NCBI GenBank assembly: GCA_900319345.1
Contig: ONNZ01000007.1
Coordinates: forward strand, 1-60,937
Direction: 5' to 3'
Length of the DNA stretch: 60,937 nt
Origin: an uncultured Eubacteriales bacterium
Lineage (GTDB): Bacteria > Bacillota > Clostridia > Christensenellales > CAG-138
Positions 33,024 to 41,012 of this stretch are shown piece by piece. The position numbers and the translations under genes were made by a program. The notes beneath the pieces are model-generated. The model saw nothing but the letters and a program-made list of their open reading frames with translations, was not told the origin of the DNA and made no database searches. Position 1 is the first letter of the stretch. Every line of letters starts with the position of its first letter.

Positions 33024-34574
33024 ATGGATGCGAAAGGAAGACAAACCCTGTTCACGATCCTGACCGTGCTACTGTGCCTGGCGGTGCTGGCGGCGGGGGT
33101 GCTGCTGTGCGTGAACTACTACAGCCAGGGCAGGAACCTGCGGGGCGTGGATATGCGCAAATATGCCAAGGTGGAGATGGAGGACGAGGTGTACACCGTG
33201 TCCGTGGACGCGGACGCCATCGTGAAGGACTTCCACCTGCCCAACCCCAAGACCACCAATCTGGACCTTTCCCGGTTCCCCGACGTGGAGGCCGTCTACT
33301 CCCTCACCTTCCTGGTGACTCCCCGGGAGGAGGGCGGTTGGTCCATCCAGACCGGGAGCGACAGGCCCACGGCCGCCGAGGATCTGCGGCGGGGGGGCCT
33401 GAAGCTGGTGAACACCGAGTGGATCTGGACCGAGCAGGACATGAAGAATGCCTATCGGGACGGCCTCGAATACCCCCGGCGGCTCAGCATGAAGAAATAC
33501 GTGCTCTGCGGCAAGAATACCATGGGCGGTTACGTGCTGACGGTGGACCACGAGCGGATGCTCCGGGCCACGGGCTGGGACCTGCCCGAGGACGAATCCG
33601 TCCGCAAGGCCCACACGGGCTATAAGGCCATCGTGAGCCTGGGCTACTACGTATCGCCCCTGACGGACGGCTTCCTGGTGGAGACCAGCAGCACTCTGGA
33701 GAACGTGTACGCCATGCTCCTCGACAACGGGGTGCGGCTCACGGACACCACCTGGGTCTATTCCCTGGCGGAGGTGGAGGAGCTGTACGCCGAGCAGCAC
33801 GCGGCCCCGGAGGCCACGCCAGCCCCCGAGAGCGAGCCGGACCCGGCTGCTGCGCCTGAAGGGCAGGCGCCCGACGGCGAGCAGATCTTGACCAGCCTCT
33901 ACCACGTGGATCAGACCCCGGTCCGCAAGGCCATCCGGCAGGCCAAGGAGCAGAGGTACGGATCCACCCTCAAGAGCAGCGAGGTCATCGGCAACTGTTT
34001 CGTTGTGGCCAAGACCGACGTGGCGGAGCACGGAAACATCTTCCGGCTGGTGTACGCCATCACCACCGCCGAAGGCAAGGAGTACCTGGTGGCGGACGCC
34101 TTCGACCTGAAGGGGAACGGCCTGCCCATGGGGGACGTGCAGCTGACGGTCACCAAGTCCCAGCAGGAGGCCCTGTCTACGGCCGCCTTCGACGTCGACG
34201 TCTATACCGTCCACGTGCTGACGGAGGGGGCCATGGTCTACGCCGAGGACGGCGGCGCATCGCCTTTCGACGCCGACGGGCTCCTGTTCCCCGACAGTCT
34301 GACGGAGCCGATCGCCGAGGCGGACGTGTGGTCGCTGGCCATCCCGGCAGACAAGACCCTGCTGCAGCTCTTAGGCTACGGGCGCAACGAGATCTTCGCC
34401 CGCTGCGGGAACAAGTTCTCCGATACCAGCGCCTACACCCGGTTCTATTCCAACTACCCCTGGTATCAGCCCAAGGGCAGCGTCAGTTTTAACACCATCA
34501 AGGCAAAGTATCCCGTGGCTGCGGAGAACATCGAGCGCATCAAGGCCATGGAGAGTCTCATCAAAGAAGGATAA
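33024..34574 (+). CDS. Membrane-anchored YARHG-domain protein 2
   Basis: A 516-residue protein with an N-terminal membrane segment (about 8-31), two related extracellular halves separated by a Pro/Ala/Glu linker near 255-290, and a degenerate C-terminal YARHG domain (GYGRNEIFARCGNKF, then FYSNYPWYQPKG). The motif reads FARCG rather than YARHG. Same topology as the first YARHG protein. ATG follows GGGGTAGG. It precedes an ECF sigma-factor gene by 65 bases. Confidence 0.82.
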   Translation: MDAKGRQTLFTILTVLLCLAVLAAGVLLCVNYYSQGRNLRGVDMRKYAKVEMEDEVYTVSVDADAIVKDFHLPNPKTTNLDLSRFPDVEAVYSLTFLVTPREEGGWSIQTGSDRPTAAEDLRRGGLKLVNTEWIWTEQDMKNAYRDGLEYPRRLSMKKYVLCGKNTMGGYVLTVDHERMLRATGWDLPEDESVRKAHTGYKAIVSLGYYVSPLTDGFLVETSSTLENVYAMLLDNGVRLTDTTWVYSLAEVEELYAEQHAAPEATPAPESEPDPAAAPEGQAPDGEQILTSLYHVDQTPVRKAIRQAKEQRYGSTLKSSEVIGNCFVVAKTDVAEHGNIFRLVYAITTAEGKEYLVADAFDLKGNGLPMGDVQLTVTKSQQEALSTAAFDVDVYTVHVLTEGAMVYAEDGGASPFDADGLLFPDSLTEPIAEADVWSLAIPADKTLLQLLGYGRNEIFARCGNKFSDTSAYTRFYSNYPWYQPKGSVSFNTIKAKYPVAAENIERIKAMESLIKEG

Positions 34575-34639
34575 TTTTTTCATCTCCCGCAACCCAAGAA
34601 GCCGTTGCGGAGTGTTGTAGATGAGGAAGGGAGCATGGG

Positions 34640-35152
34640 GTGGAAGAAAGGATCAGACCCGCAGCGGCTGCTACCGTGCCGCTGGAGCTGGACGCCCTCT
34701 ACGAGGCCTATGCCGATATGATCTATCGGCTGGCCCTGGTGCGCACCCGCAACCGGGCGGACGCGGAGGACGTGCTGCAGGACGTGTTCTTTCGGTGCCT
34801 GCGCCGTCAGCCGCATTTCCGGGATCAGGAGCATCAGAAGGCCTGGCTGATCACGGCTGCCATCAATTCCAGCAAGAGCCTTTTGGATCGGGCCGACCGC
34901 CGTCACGGGGTGGGGCCGGAGGCGCTGGAGTTCCTGTCCACCGAGGACGACACGGACAACAGCGTCTACAACGCCGTCATGCAGCTGCCGGAGAAGTACC
35001 GCACCGCCGTGCACCTGTTCTATTACGAGGGATATTCCGTGGAGGAGATCGGGAAGATGACGGACACCAATCCTTCCACCGTGAAGTCCCACCTGCACCG
35101 GGCCCGGGAGGCCCTGCGCACGGTGCTGAAGGAGGATGAGCCGGATGTTTGA
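34640..35152 (+). CDS. ECF-type RNA polymerase sigma factor 1
   Basis: A 170-residue sigma-70-family protein with region 2 (YEAYADMIYRLAL, then DAEDVLQDVF) and region 4 (LPEKYRTAVHLFYYEGYSV, then STVKSHLHRAREALR). The start is GTG 34640, placed 7 bases after AAGGGA. The 3' end overlaps its membrane partner by 17 bases, the classic sigma/anti-sigma arrangement. It probably controls an envelope response including neighbouring YARHG genes (inference). Confidence 0.93.
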   Translation: MEERIRPAAAATVPLELDALYEAYADMIYRLALVRTRNRADAEDVLQDVFFRCLRRQPHFRDQEHQKAWLITAAINSSKSLLDRADRRHGVGPEALEFLSTEDDTDNSVYNAVMQLPEKYRTAVHLFYYEGYSVEEIGKMTDTNPSTVKSHLHRAREALRTVLKEDEPDV

Positions 35153-36944
35153 ACAACAGTATAAACGAGCCAACGACCGGATACATCCCCGGAAGGACCT
35201 GTTGAAGGAAATGGAAGCGAAATGGGCCGCTGAGGAAGCCCATCAGGCGGAGGAGCGCAAGGTCGTCGCCTTCCCCACCTGGGCCAAGTACGCCAGCATG
35301 GCCGCCGGGATCCTGCTCTGCGTGGGCCTTGGCATGGGGTCCGTGCTGCTGTTTAGCCGCAGCCGGGGCATGCAGGAAAAATCGGCCGCCGCCCAGGCCG
35401 AAGCGCCCATGATGATGGCGGAGAGCCGGGTGGAAGCCGTGGAGGAGGAGGCCAAGATCGTCACCGCCACTACCGCCGACATGGCCGCCGACAAGGCCGA
35501 CGCCATGGGCGCGGCGCCCGAAGCCATGTTGGCCGCGCCGGTCCAGGAAGCGCCCAAGGGCATGCATCGGGCCGCGGACGAGGCGGAGGTGGAGGACAAC
35601 CTGCGCTACGGCTTTGCCGACCAGGGTCTGTCGGAGGAGGCTGTGGAGGCGGAGACGGCTGCGCCCCTCGCCAAGGCGGCGAACGCCGTGGAAACGGCGT
35701 ACCCGGCGGGGCAGCTCCTGGCCCGGGACGACCTGTTGACCGTGTATCTGCCCACCACCGACCAGGTCCGGGTGATCCAGTACGCCAATCGGCGGGCGAC
35801 CCTGGTATTCTCCCTGGGGCTGCGGGAGAAGGGCGCCGATATGAAACAGCTGTTCTGGATAGGCGACGAGATGTTGGCCGTCCGGGAACATGCCGGGGAT
35901 ACGGAGCTCTTGCGCTTCGACGTGGCTGACTGGAAAGCGCCCAAGCACCTTAAAAACCTGACCCAAAGCGGGACATTCCTGGGGGCGGGGGAGATGGACG
36001 GACGGCTCTATGTCCTGTCCCTCTACAAAGCCACCGACCAGGAGCCCCGGCCTTGGGTGAACGGGGAGAGGATCGACTTTGCCGACGTGCTGCTGGACGT
36101 GGAGAAGCCCGGGGACGTGTACACCGTACTCACGGTCTACGATCCCGCCCAAAACGATTTGGTTTCCCAGACGGCGCTGCTGCTGGAAGCCGAGGGCGCT
36201 GCGGCCGCAGGGGATCGGCTGTTCCTGTGGACCGGGGCGGAGGCGGCTTCCCTGTACGCCTTCGACCTGGACGGGGACGGACTGAACCTGACGGCGGAGA
36301 TAGAACTGCCCGGCGCCGTCGTGGACGCCGCGGCGGTGGGCGACGGCCTGGGGCTCCTGCTGCAGACGGGAGACGGGGCCGCCCTGCTGACGCTGGACGA
36401 AGAGTTGACTGAGACGGGCACCGTGGCCGCCAAGACGGGCATCGTCCGCTGGGGGCAGGTGTTTGAGGACGGGGCCGCGTTCCTGACAGACAGCGAAATC
36501 CATTGGCTCACCCCAGCGGGGGATCGGGCCCTGGAGGCCGTCGGCGACGGGCTCAGGCGGCTGTCGGAGGATAGGCTGCTGGCGTTCTCAGCGGACGGGA
36601 AGCTGCAGCTGGTCTCCCTGGCCGAAGACGGGCTCAAGACCCTCGGCGCGGCGGACACCCGAAACAGCCTGGCGCTGCTGCTGGAGGACCCCTCTCGGAT
36701 GGATTATGATCCGGCCACGGGGCGGCTGGCGCTCCCCGCGGGGCAGATGGTGTATCAGTATCGGATCAACGACGCCGGGGAGATGGCCCTCTGGGGCTCG
36801 CCGCTGGCCTTCCAGGACCACAACGAAAAGGAGCAGCGGGAGCTCAGATGCCGGATGACGGCGGAAGGGGTGCTGGTCTTCTATAAGAGCGGCGTCATCG
36901 TCTGCAGCCAGACCCTGGAACGGCTGATCGCCGCCCGGTATTGA
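35136..36944 (+). CDS. Membrane protein with beta-propeller domain, putative anti-sigma partner
   Basis: A 602-residue protein: a short basic cytoplasmic N-terminus (1-48), one membrane segment (about 50-72), an Ala-rich Met/Glu linker, then about 400 residues of repeating beta strands matching the secreted Beta_propel family. Position directly after an ECF sigma gene with overlap suggests it binds that sigma factor through its N-terminus and senses outside conditions through the propeller. ATG 35136 or 35145 may start it. Confidence 0.78.
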   Translation: MSRMFEQQYKRANDRIHPRKDLLKEMEAKWAAEEAHQAEERKVVAFPTWAKYASMAAGILLCVGLGMGSVLLFSRSRGMQEKSAAAQAEAPMMMAESRVEAVEEEAKIVTATTADMAADKADAMGAAPEAMLAAPVQEAPKGMHRAADEAEVEDNLRYGFADQGLSEEAVEAETAAPLAKAANAVETAYPAGQLLARDDLLTVYLPTTDQVRVIQYANRRATLVFSLGLREKGADMKQLFWIGDEMLAVREHAGDTELLRFDVADWKAPKHLKNLTQSGTFLGAGEMDGRLYVLSLYKATDQEPRPWVNGERIDFADVLLDVEKPGDVYTVLTVYDPAQNDLVSQTALLLEAEGAAAAGDRLFLWTGAEAASLYAFDLDGDGLNLTAEIELPGAVVDAAAVGDGLGLLLQTGDGAALLTLDEELTETGTVAAKTGIVRWGQVFEDGAAFLTDSEIHWLTPAGDRALEAVGDGLRRLSEDRLLAFSADGKLQLVSLAEDGLKTLGAADTRNSLALLLEDPSRMDYDPATGRLALPAGQMVYQYRINDAGEMALWGSPLAFQDHNEKEQRELRCRMTAEGVLVFYKSGVIVCSQTLERLIAARY

Positions 36945-36952
36945 CTTATTCC

Positions 36953-36980
36953 AAAAACCGACCTGAAAGGGTCGGTTTTT
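36953..36980 (+). terminator. Terminator after sigma pair 1
   Basis: AAAAACCGACC (36953-36963) pairs with GGTCGGTTTTT (36970-36980), ending in a T run. Confidence 0.93.
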
Positions 36981-36982
36981 CG

Positions 36983-37010
36983 TTGCTTTTTCGCGAGGCT
37001 GTGGTACAAT
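36983..37010 (+). promoter_or_regulatory. Promoter of uridine kinase gene
   Basis: TTGCTT (36983-36988), 16 bases, TACAAT (37005-37010), 29 bases before the ATG. Confidence 0.65.
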
Positions 37011-37039
37011 AAAACATATGGACATAAGGGGGAAAGAGT

Positions 37040-37684
37040 ATGATCATCGTAGGCGTGTGCGGCGCGTCCGGCAGCGGCAAGAGCACTTTGGCCCGGCGCA
37101 TCAAGGAGGCCCTGTCCTGCAGCTGTGAGATCATCGGTCAGGACTGCTACTACAAGAGCTTCCCGGAGATACCCTTCGAGCAGCGGGTGCACCTCAATTA
37201 CGACGAGCCCACCATCTTCAATTACGACGAGATGATCGAGGATCTGAAGACCCTGTCCGCGGGCCAGCCCATCACCAAGAAGGGGTACAACTACGCCCGG
37301 CACTTGAGGGAGGACTCCACGGACCTGATCTATCCTCCGGAGGTGCTGATCCTGGAGGGCATCCATATCTTCTACGACAAGCGGCTCTGCGAGATGATGT
37401 CCCTGAAGGTGTACATGCACGTGGATATCGACGTGTGCCTTCTCAGACGTATCTTCCGGGATATCAAGAGCCGGGGCCGGACCATCGAGAACATCTCGGA
37501 GCAGTATCTCGCCACCGTCAAGCCCATGTTCGAGAAGTATATCAAGGAGTATATCAACGACGCGGACTTCGCCATCATGCGGGGCGGCAAGAACAAGATG
37601 GCCATCGACGCCATCACCGCCTACCTTACCACCAAGGTCTTGGCCGAGCGCTTCGAGAAGGAGAAGGCGGAGAAGAACGAATAA
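37040..37684 (+). CDS. udk: Uridine kinase
   Basis: A 214-residue nucleoside kinase phosphorylating uridine or cytidine for pyrimidine salvage. The P-loop is GASGSGKST (8-16); DCYYKSF, LILEGIH and the LID-type RRIFRDIKSRGR follow. Its GGGGGAAAG ribosome site precedes ATG 37040. Monocistronic, flanked by terminator-like palindromes. Confidence 0.92.
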   Translation: MIIVGVCGASGSGKSTLARRIKEALSCSCEIIGQDCYYKSFPEIPFEQRVHLNYDEPTIFNYDEMIEDLKTLSAGQPITKKGYNYARHLREDSTDLIYPPEVLILEGIHIFYDKRLCEMMSLKVYMHVDIDVCLLRRIFRDIKSRGRTIENISEQYLATVKPMFEKYIKEYINDADFAIMRGGKNKMAIDAITAYLTTKVLAERFEKEKAEKNE

Positions 37685-37697
37685 ATCTTTTTCTTTT

Positions 37698-37732
37698 GCC
37701 GCTTTTTCTTTTCTGTGAAAAGAAAAAGCGGC
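37698..37732. repeat. Polypyrimidine palindrome A
   Basis: Perfect 16-base arms GCCGCTTTTTCTTTTC (37698-37713) and its inverse (37717-37732) with a TGT loop, within a wider purine/pyrimidine asymmetry. It follows udk and may terminate it; near-identical arms recur after the next operon. Confidence 0.85.
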
Positions 37733-37804
37733 GCAAAAAGAAAAGCTTAAGAAACATACTGGGCAGTGCTGACATAACATCATATCTTCTTAAAGTTCTT
37801 TTGG

Positions 37805-37830
37805 GTCCCTTTTCTTTCAAGAAAAGGGAC
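37805..37830. repeat. Polypyrimidine palindrome B
   Basis: GTCCCTTTTCTT and its inverse, 12-base arms with a TC loop. It lies about 70 bases before the second ECF sigma gene. Confidence 0.82.
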
Positions 37831-37897
37831 AACTTTTAATCTTTCCTCTGCAAGAAAACCCCGTGCTGCAGCGTATTAGTGTCGAAAGGAGGCGGAC

Positions 37898-38416
37898 ATG
37901 GAAAGAAACAAAGACAAGTATCTAAGCGACAGCGACATCGTCCGCATCGTGGAGACCTATTCGGACATGCTGCTGAGGATCGCCCTCAATCGGGTCAAGA
38001 GCGTCCCGGCGGCGGAGGACATCGTGCAGACCGTCTTCGAGCGGCTCATGCGCCGGCGGCCCATCTTCGAGAGCCGGGAGCACGAGAAGGCCTGGCTCAT
38101 CCGCACGGCGGTGAACCTGTGTTTGACCGACCTAAGGACGGAGAGCCGCCACGGGGAGCTGCCCCTCAACGAGGACATCGCCCAGAGCTACGGGGAGGAG
38201 AGCTACGAGGTCCTGGACGCGGTCCAGACCCTGCCCACCCCGGACCGGTACGCGGTGTATCTCTACTACTACGAGGGCTACGGCGTGCGGGAGATCGGCA
38301 AGCTCCTGAAGGAGCCCGAGGGCACCATCAGCTCCCGGCTCTCCCGGGCCAGGAAGAAGCTCAGAGCCATCTTGGAAGGAGGAAATCATGGAAGACAGAT
38401 ACAGCAGCGCCTTTGA
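37898..38416 (+). CDS. ECF-type RNA polymerase sigma factor 2
   Basis: A 172-residue sigma-70-family protein with region 2 (VETYSDMLLRIAL, AAEDIVQTVFERL) and region 4 (LPTPDRYAVYLYYYEGYGV, then GTISSRLSRARKKL). Similar to the first sigma, including HEKAWLIRTA versus HQKAWLITAA, so likely paralogous. AGGAGG precedes ATG 37898. It overlaps the downstream membrane partner by 29 bases. Confidence 0.93.
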   Translation: MERNKDKYLSDSDIVRIVETYSDMLLRIALNRVKSVPAAEDIVQTVFERLMRRRPIFESREHEKAWLIRTAVNLCLTDLRTESRHGELPLNEDIAQSYGEESYEVLDAVQTLPTPDRYAVYLYYYEGYGVREIGKLLKEPEGTISSRLSRARKKLRAILEGGNHGRQIQQRL

Positions 38417-40073
38417 CGAAGTGCGCGCTTCCGATACATTCAAACAGCGCATGGTGGCGCGGATGCAGGAGCTGAACGAGGCGGAGCCTCAGGAGCGTGC
38501 CCGGCGCACCGTGTCCATCCCCCGGCGGGTGAAGAAGCGGACGCTGACGGTGCTCATCGCGGCGGCCATCCTCCTCATCGGCGGCACGGCCCTGGCCCTG
38601 GGCATCAACGCCATGATCGGCGCCCGGGACCGGGCCCAAACGGCCATCGCCTCCTATCAAGCTGTGTTGGAGGGGAAGGGGCTACCGGAGGGCTCGGCGG
38701 ATCTGCCGGGCAACAGCGTCCCTGCGCCGTCCCCCTACATCACCTACAGCAAATTCCAGGCCGACGAGGACGGCAAATGGCTGCCGGACACCATCCCGGA
38801 CATCGACGTCACCGCCCAGGCGAGCGGGCTGACGGTGCGGCTGGACAGCCTGATCTCCCGAACGGAGTTCGACCAGCTGGCCTGCTATCTCGTGGTGGAG
38901 GGGGCCAAGCCCGTGCCCTACGCTCTGACCGAGCTTCGCATGTCCATCAACGGCGGCGAGCCCCTGAAGACCCGTTCGGAGCTGGAATGGGAGCAGAACC
39001 ACAGGAGTTCCCGTGTCACGCCCCAGCCCGTGGCGGACTGGAACACGGACACCAGCGACACCAACTACCTGACCTTCCCCCTGGCGGGGAACCCCCTCAG
39101 GGCCGGGAATACCTTCACCCTCACCGGCAAGCTGAACGACCAGCCCTTCACCCTGACCTATGAGTTCACCGAGGAGCGGTATGAGGAGCTTAGGCAGACT
39201 CAGCTCCAGGAGGTGAACGCCATCGGCGCGGTGATCAACGCCATCCCCGACGAGACCATCCCCGTAAACGTGACCGGCTGCGGGTATCTGATCGAGGAGA
39301 TCGCCCTGGCGGACCACTTTATCTACTACGTGAGTACCCTGGACCCCGCCTGGCCCGCCGGCAAGGACCACCCCAGCCCGCCCTATGATACCTACGACGA
39401 AGGCCTTTGGGTGGCAGTGGACGGCATGCTCTACGAGGACGAGTTCGTCAGCGCCTCCGACGACGAGAACGGGGTCAACCACGGCATCTACCGGGCCTAC
39501 TTCCCCTACGATGAGAGCAACCTGCCCCAGGTGTCGCTGGTGTCTTTGACGGGCGTCGTCTTCCGGATCGAATGGGCCACAGGCAAGGTGACGGGACCCA
39601 AGGACGAGGCGGAGTACCAGGCCTGGCGCAAGGAGAGCATGGAGCTCAGTGCCCCCGACTACGGCACGGACTATATCGCCCAGGTGGACGCCCGGGCAGA
39701 CACCTTCCGGGTCACCCAGGCCGTGTATCTCAATAACTGGATGGGCTATTTCGGCCTGGCGGTGGAGCCCAACGAGCCCATCGACGAGCCCCTCCACGGC
39801 ATGGACAGGCAGCCGGAGGTGACCTTGAACGGGCTGCGGCTCCCCAACCCCACCAACTATATCCAGACCCCCAACGACTTCATGGGCGGCTATGACCAGA
39901 AAAACAACCGCATCGGCTTCTGGCTTTACGCGCCCGCCCTGCGGCTCCTCCCCGACACCTTCGACGTGACCGTTTCCTACAACGGCAGCTCCGTCACCTT
40001 TACCCTCCACAAGGCGGACTTCCAGCCCGGCGACGCCCAGCACGGGGAGTACCACAAGCTGTTCGGGTTCTGA
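38388..40073 (+). CDS. Putative membrane-bound anti-sigma/sensor protein
   Basis: A 561-residue protein with a short cytoplasmic N-terminus, one membrane segment (about 52-72) and a large extracellular region rich in beta-strand patterns. No catalytic motif is visible. Overlap with the ECF gene and topology match DUF4179-like anti-sigma partners. Its AAGGAGG ribosome site lies inside the sigma gene. The function is inferred from position. Confidence 0.72.
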   Translation: MEDRYSSAFDEVRASDTFKQRMVARMQELNEAEPQERARRTVSIPRRVKKRTLTVLIAAAILLIGGTALALGINAMIGARDRAQTAIASYQAVLEGKGLPEGSADLPGNSVPAPSPYITYSKFQADEDGKWLPDTIPDIDVTAQASGLTVRLDSLISRTEFDQLACYLVVEGAKPVPYALTELRMSINGGEPLKTRSELEWEQNHRSSRVTPQPVADWNTDTSDTNYLTFPLAGNPLRAGNTFTLTGKLNDQPFTLTYEFTEERYEELRQTQLQEVNAIGAVINAIPDETIPVNVTGCGYLIEEIALADHFIYYVSTLDPAWPAGKDHPSPPYDTYDEGLWVAVDGMLYEDEFVSASDDENGVNHGIYRAYFPYDESNLPQVSLVSLTGVVFRIEWATGKVTGPKDEAEYQAWRKESMELSAPDYGTDYIAQVDARADTFRVTQAVYLNNWMGYFGLAVEPNEPIDEPLHGMDRQPEVTLNGLRLPNPTNYIQTPNDFMGGYDQKNNRIGFWLYAPALRLLPDTFDVTVSYNGSSVTFTLHKADFQPGDAQHGEYHKLFGF

Positions 40074-40089
40074 GAGAGATATACTATTT

Positions 40090-40125
40090 GCCGCCTTTTC
40101 TCTTTAGACAAAGAGAAAAGGCGGC
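40090..40125. repeat. Polypyrimidine palindrome C
   Basis: GCCGCCTTTTCTCTTT and its inverse, 16-base perfect arms with AGAC loop, 16 bases after the anti-sigma stop. Related to palindrome A. Confidence 0.85.
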
Positions 40126-40144
40126 GGGAAAAGAGAAACTTAAG

Positions 40145-40180
40145 AAGGGATCACTTTTTTATAGTGATCCCTTTTATTCT
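40145..40180 (+). terminator. Terminator-like palindrome D
   Basis: AAGGGATCACT (40145-40155) and AGTGATCCCTT (40163-40173) followed by TTTATTCTT. It is likely the operon terminator. Confidence 0.82.
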
Positions 40181-40200
40181 TCTTGTGCTTTTCTTTTTCG

Positions 40201-40235
40201 GTTCCTTTTTCTTTTCACTGAAAAGAAAAAGGAAC
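40201..40235. repeat. Polypyrimidine palindrome E
   Basis: GTTCCTTTTTCTTTTC and its inverse, 16-base arms with ACT loop, ending 7 bases before the stop of the convergent SDR gene, which it may also terminate. Confidence 0.85.
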
Positions 40236-40241
40236 AACAAA

Positions 40242-41012
40242 TCACTTTGCGTACAACATCCCAATTAGCTTATTAGCTACTCCGCTGGGCAATATCCGCA
40301 TGAGGACGTTGACCAGGTTGTAGGAAAAGCCCGGAATGTAGAAAGGTTTCACGTGGGGCTTCAGGGCCACCCGGGCGATGAGAGCGCCCACGGTCTCGGC
40401 CGGGACGCCGTTCTGCTCGTCATGCTCCATGCGTTCTACGGAGCGGGCGATGCGGCCGCCGTACAGGCCTTCGGGGTCGTCGATCTTATTGCGGGCGGCG
40501 GTGAAGCCGGTCCTGGTGTCTCCGGGGAGCACGGCGGTGAGGGTGATGCCGAAGGGCGAAAGCTCGTTGGCCATGGCCATGGTATAGGACTGGACGGCGG
40601 CCTTGCTGGCGGAGTACCAGGTCTGGAAGGGGATGGGCACGAACCCGGCCACGGAGCCGGTGTTCACGATCCGCCCGCCTCCCTGGGCGCGCATGGCGGG
40701 GATCACCGCGTTCACCATATTAGCCGTGCCGAAGAGGTTCACGTCCAGCTGCTTTTTCGCAGCCTCCAGGGGCGTCAGTTCCCCGGCCCCGGAGATGCCG
40801 AAGCCCGCGCAGTTCACCAATATGTCGATGCGCTCCTCCTTTTCGAGGACCGTTTGCACGGCGGCCCGGGCGCTCGCCTCATCCGACACGTCGCAGGGGA
40901 TATCCCCATGGCGGCTCAGGGCGTAGACGGTGCATCCCTTTGCCCGGAGGGCGTTCACGGCGGCCAGGCCGATGCCGCTGGTGCCGCCGGTGACGATGAC
41001 CACCTTATTCAT
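40242..41012 (-). CDS. SDR-family reductase coupled to the oxoamine synthase
   Basis: A 256-residue classical SDR: TGGTSGIG (8-15), NCAG (67-70), Ser120, Tyr133 and Lys137. The C-terminal hydrophobic region suggests membrane association. ATG 41012 lies within the 3' end of the upstream alpha-oxoamine synthase gene, 8 bases of overlap. Because that enzyme resembles serine palmitoyltransferase, this SDR is a good candidate for 3-ketosphinganine-type reduction; that assignment is inferred from context. Confidence 0.85.
   Translation of the reverse strand: MNKVVIVTGGTSGIGLAAVNALRAKGCTVYALSRHGDIPCDVSDEASARAAVQTVLEKEERIDILVNCAGFGISGAGELTPLEAAKKQLDVNLFGTANMVNAVIPAMRAQGGGRIVNTGSVAGFVPIPFQTWYSASKAAVQSYTMAMANELSPFGITLTAVLPGDTRTGFTAARNKIDDPEGLYGGRIARSVERMEHDEQNGVPAETVGALIARVALKPHVKPFYIPGFSYNLVNVLMRILPSGVANKLIGMLYAK

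Noticed and set aside
37698-40235. Insertion sequence or transposon ends around the second ECF pair
   Set aside because: No transposase and no target-site duplication are visible; the palindromes may simply be terminators.
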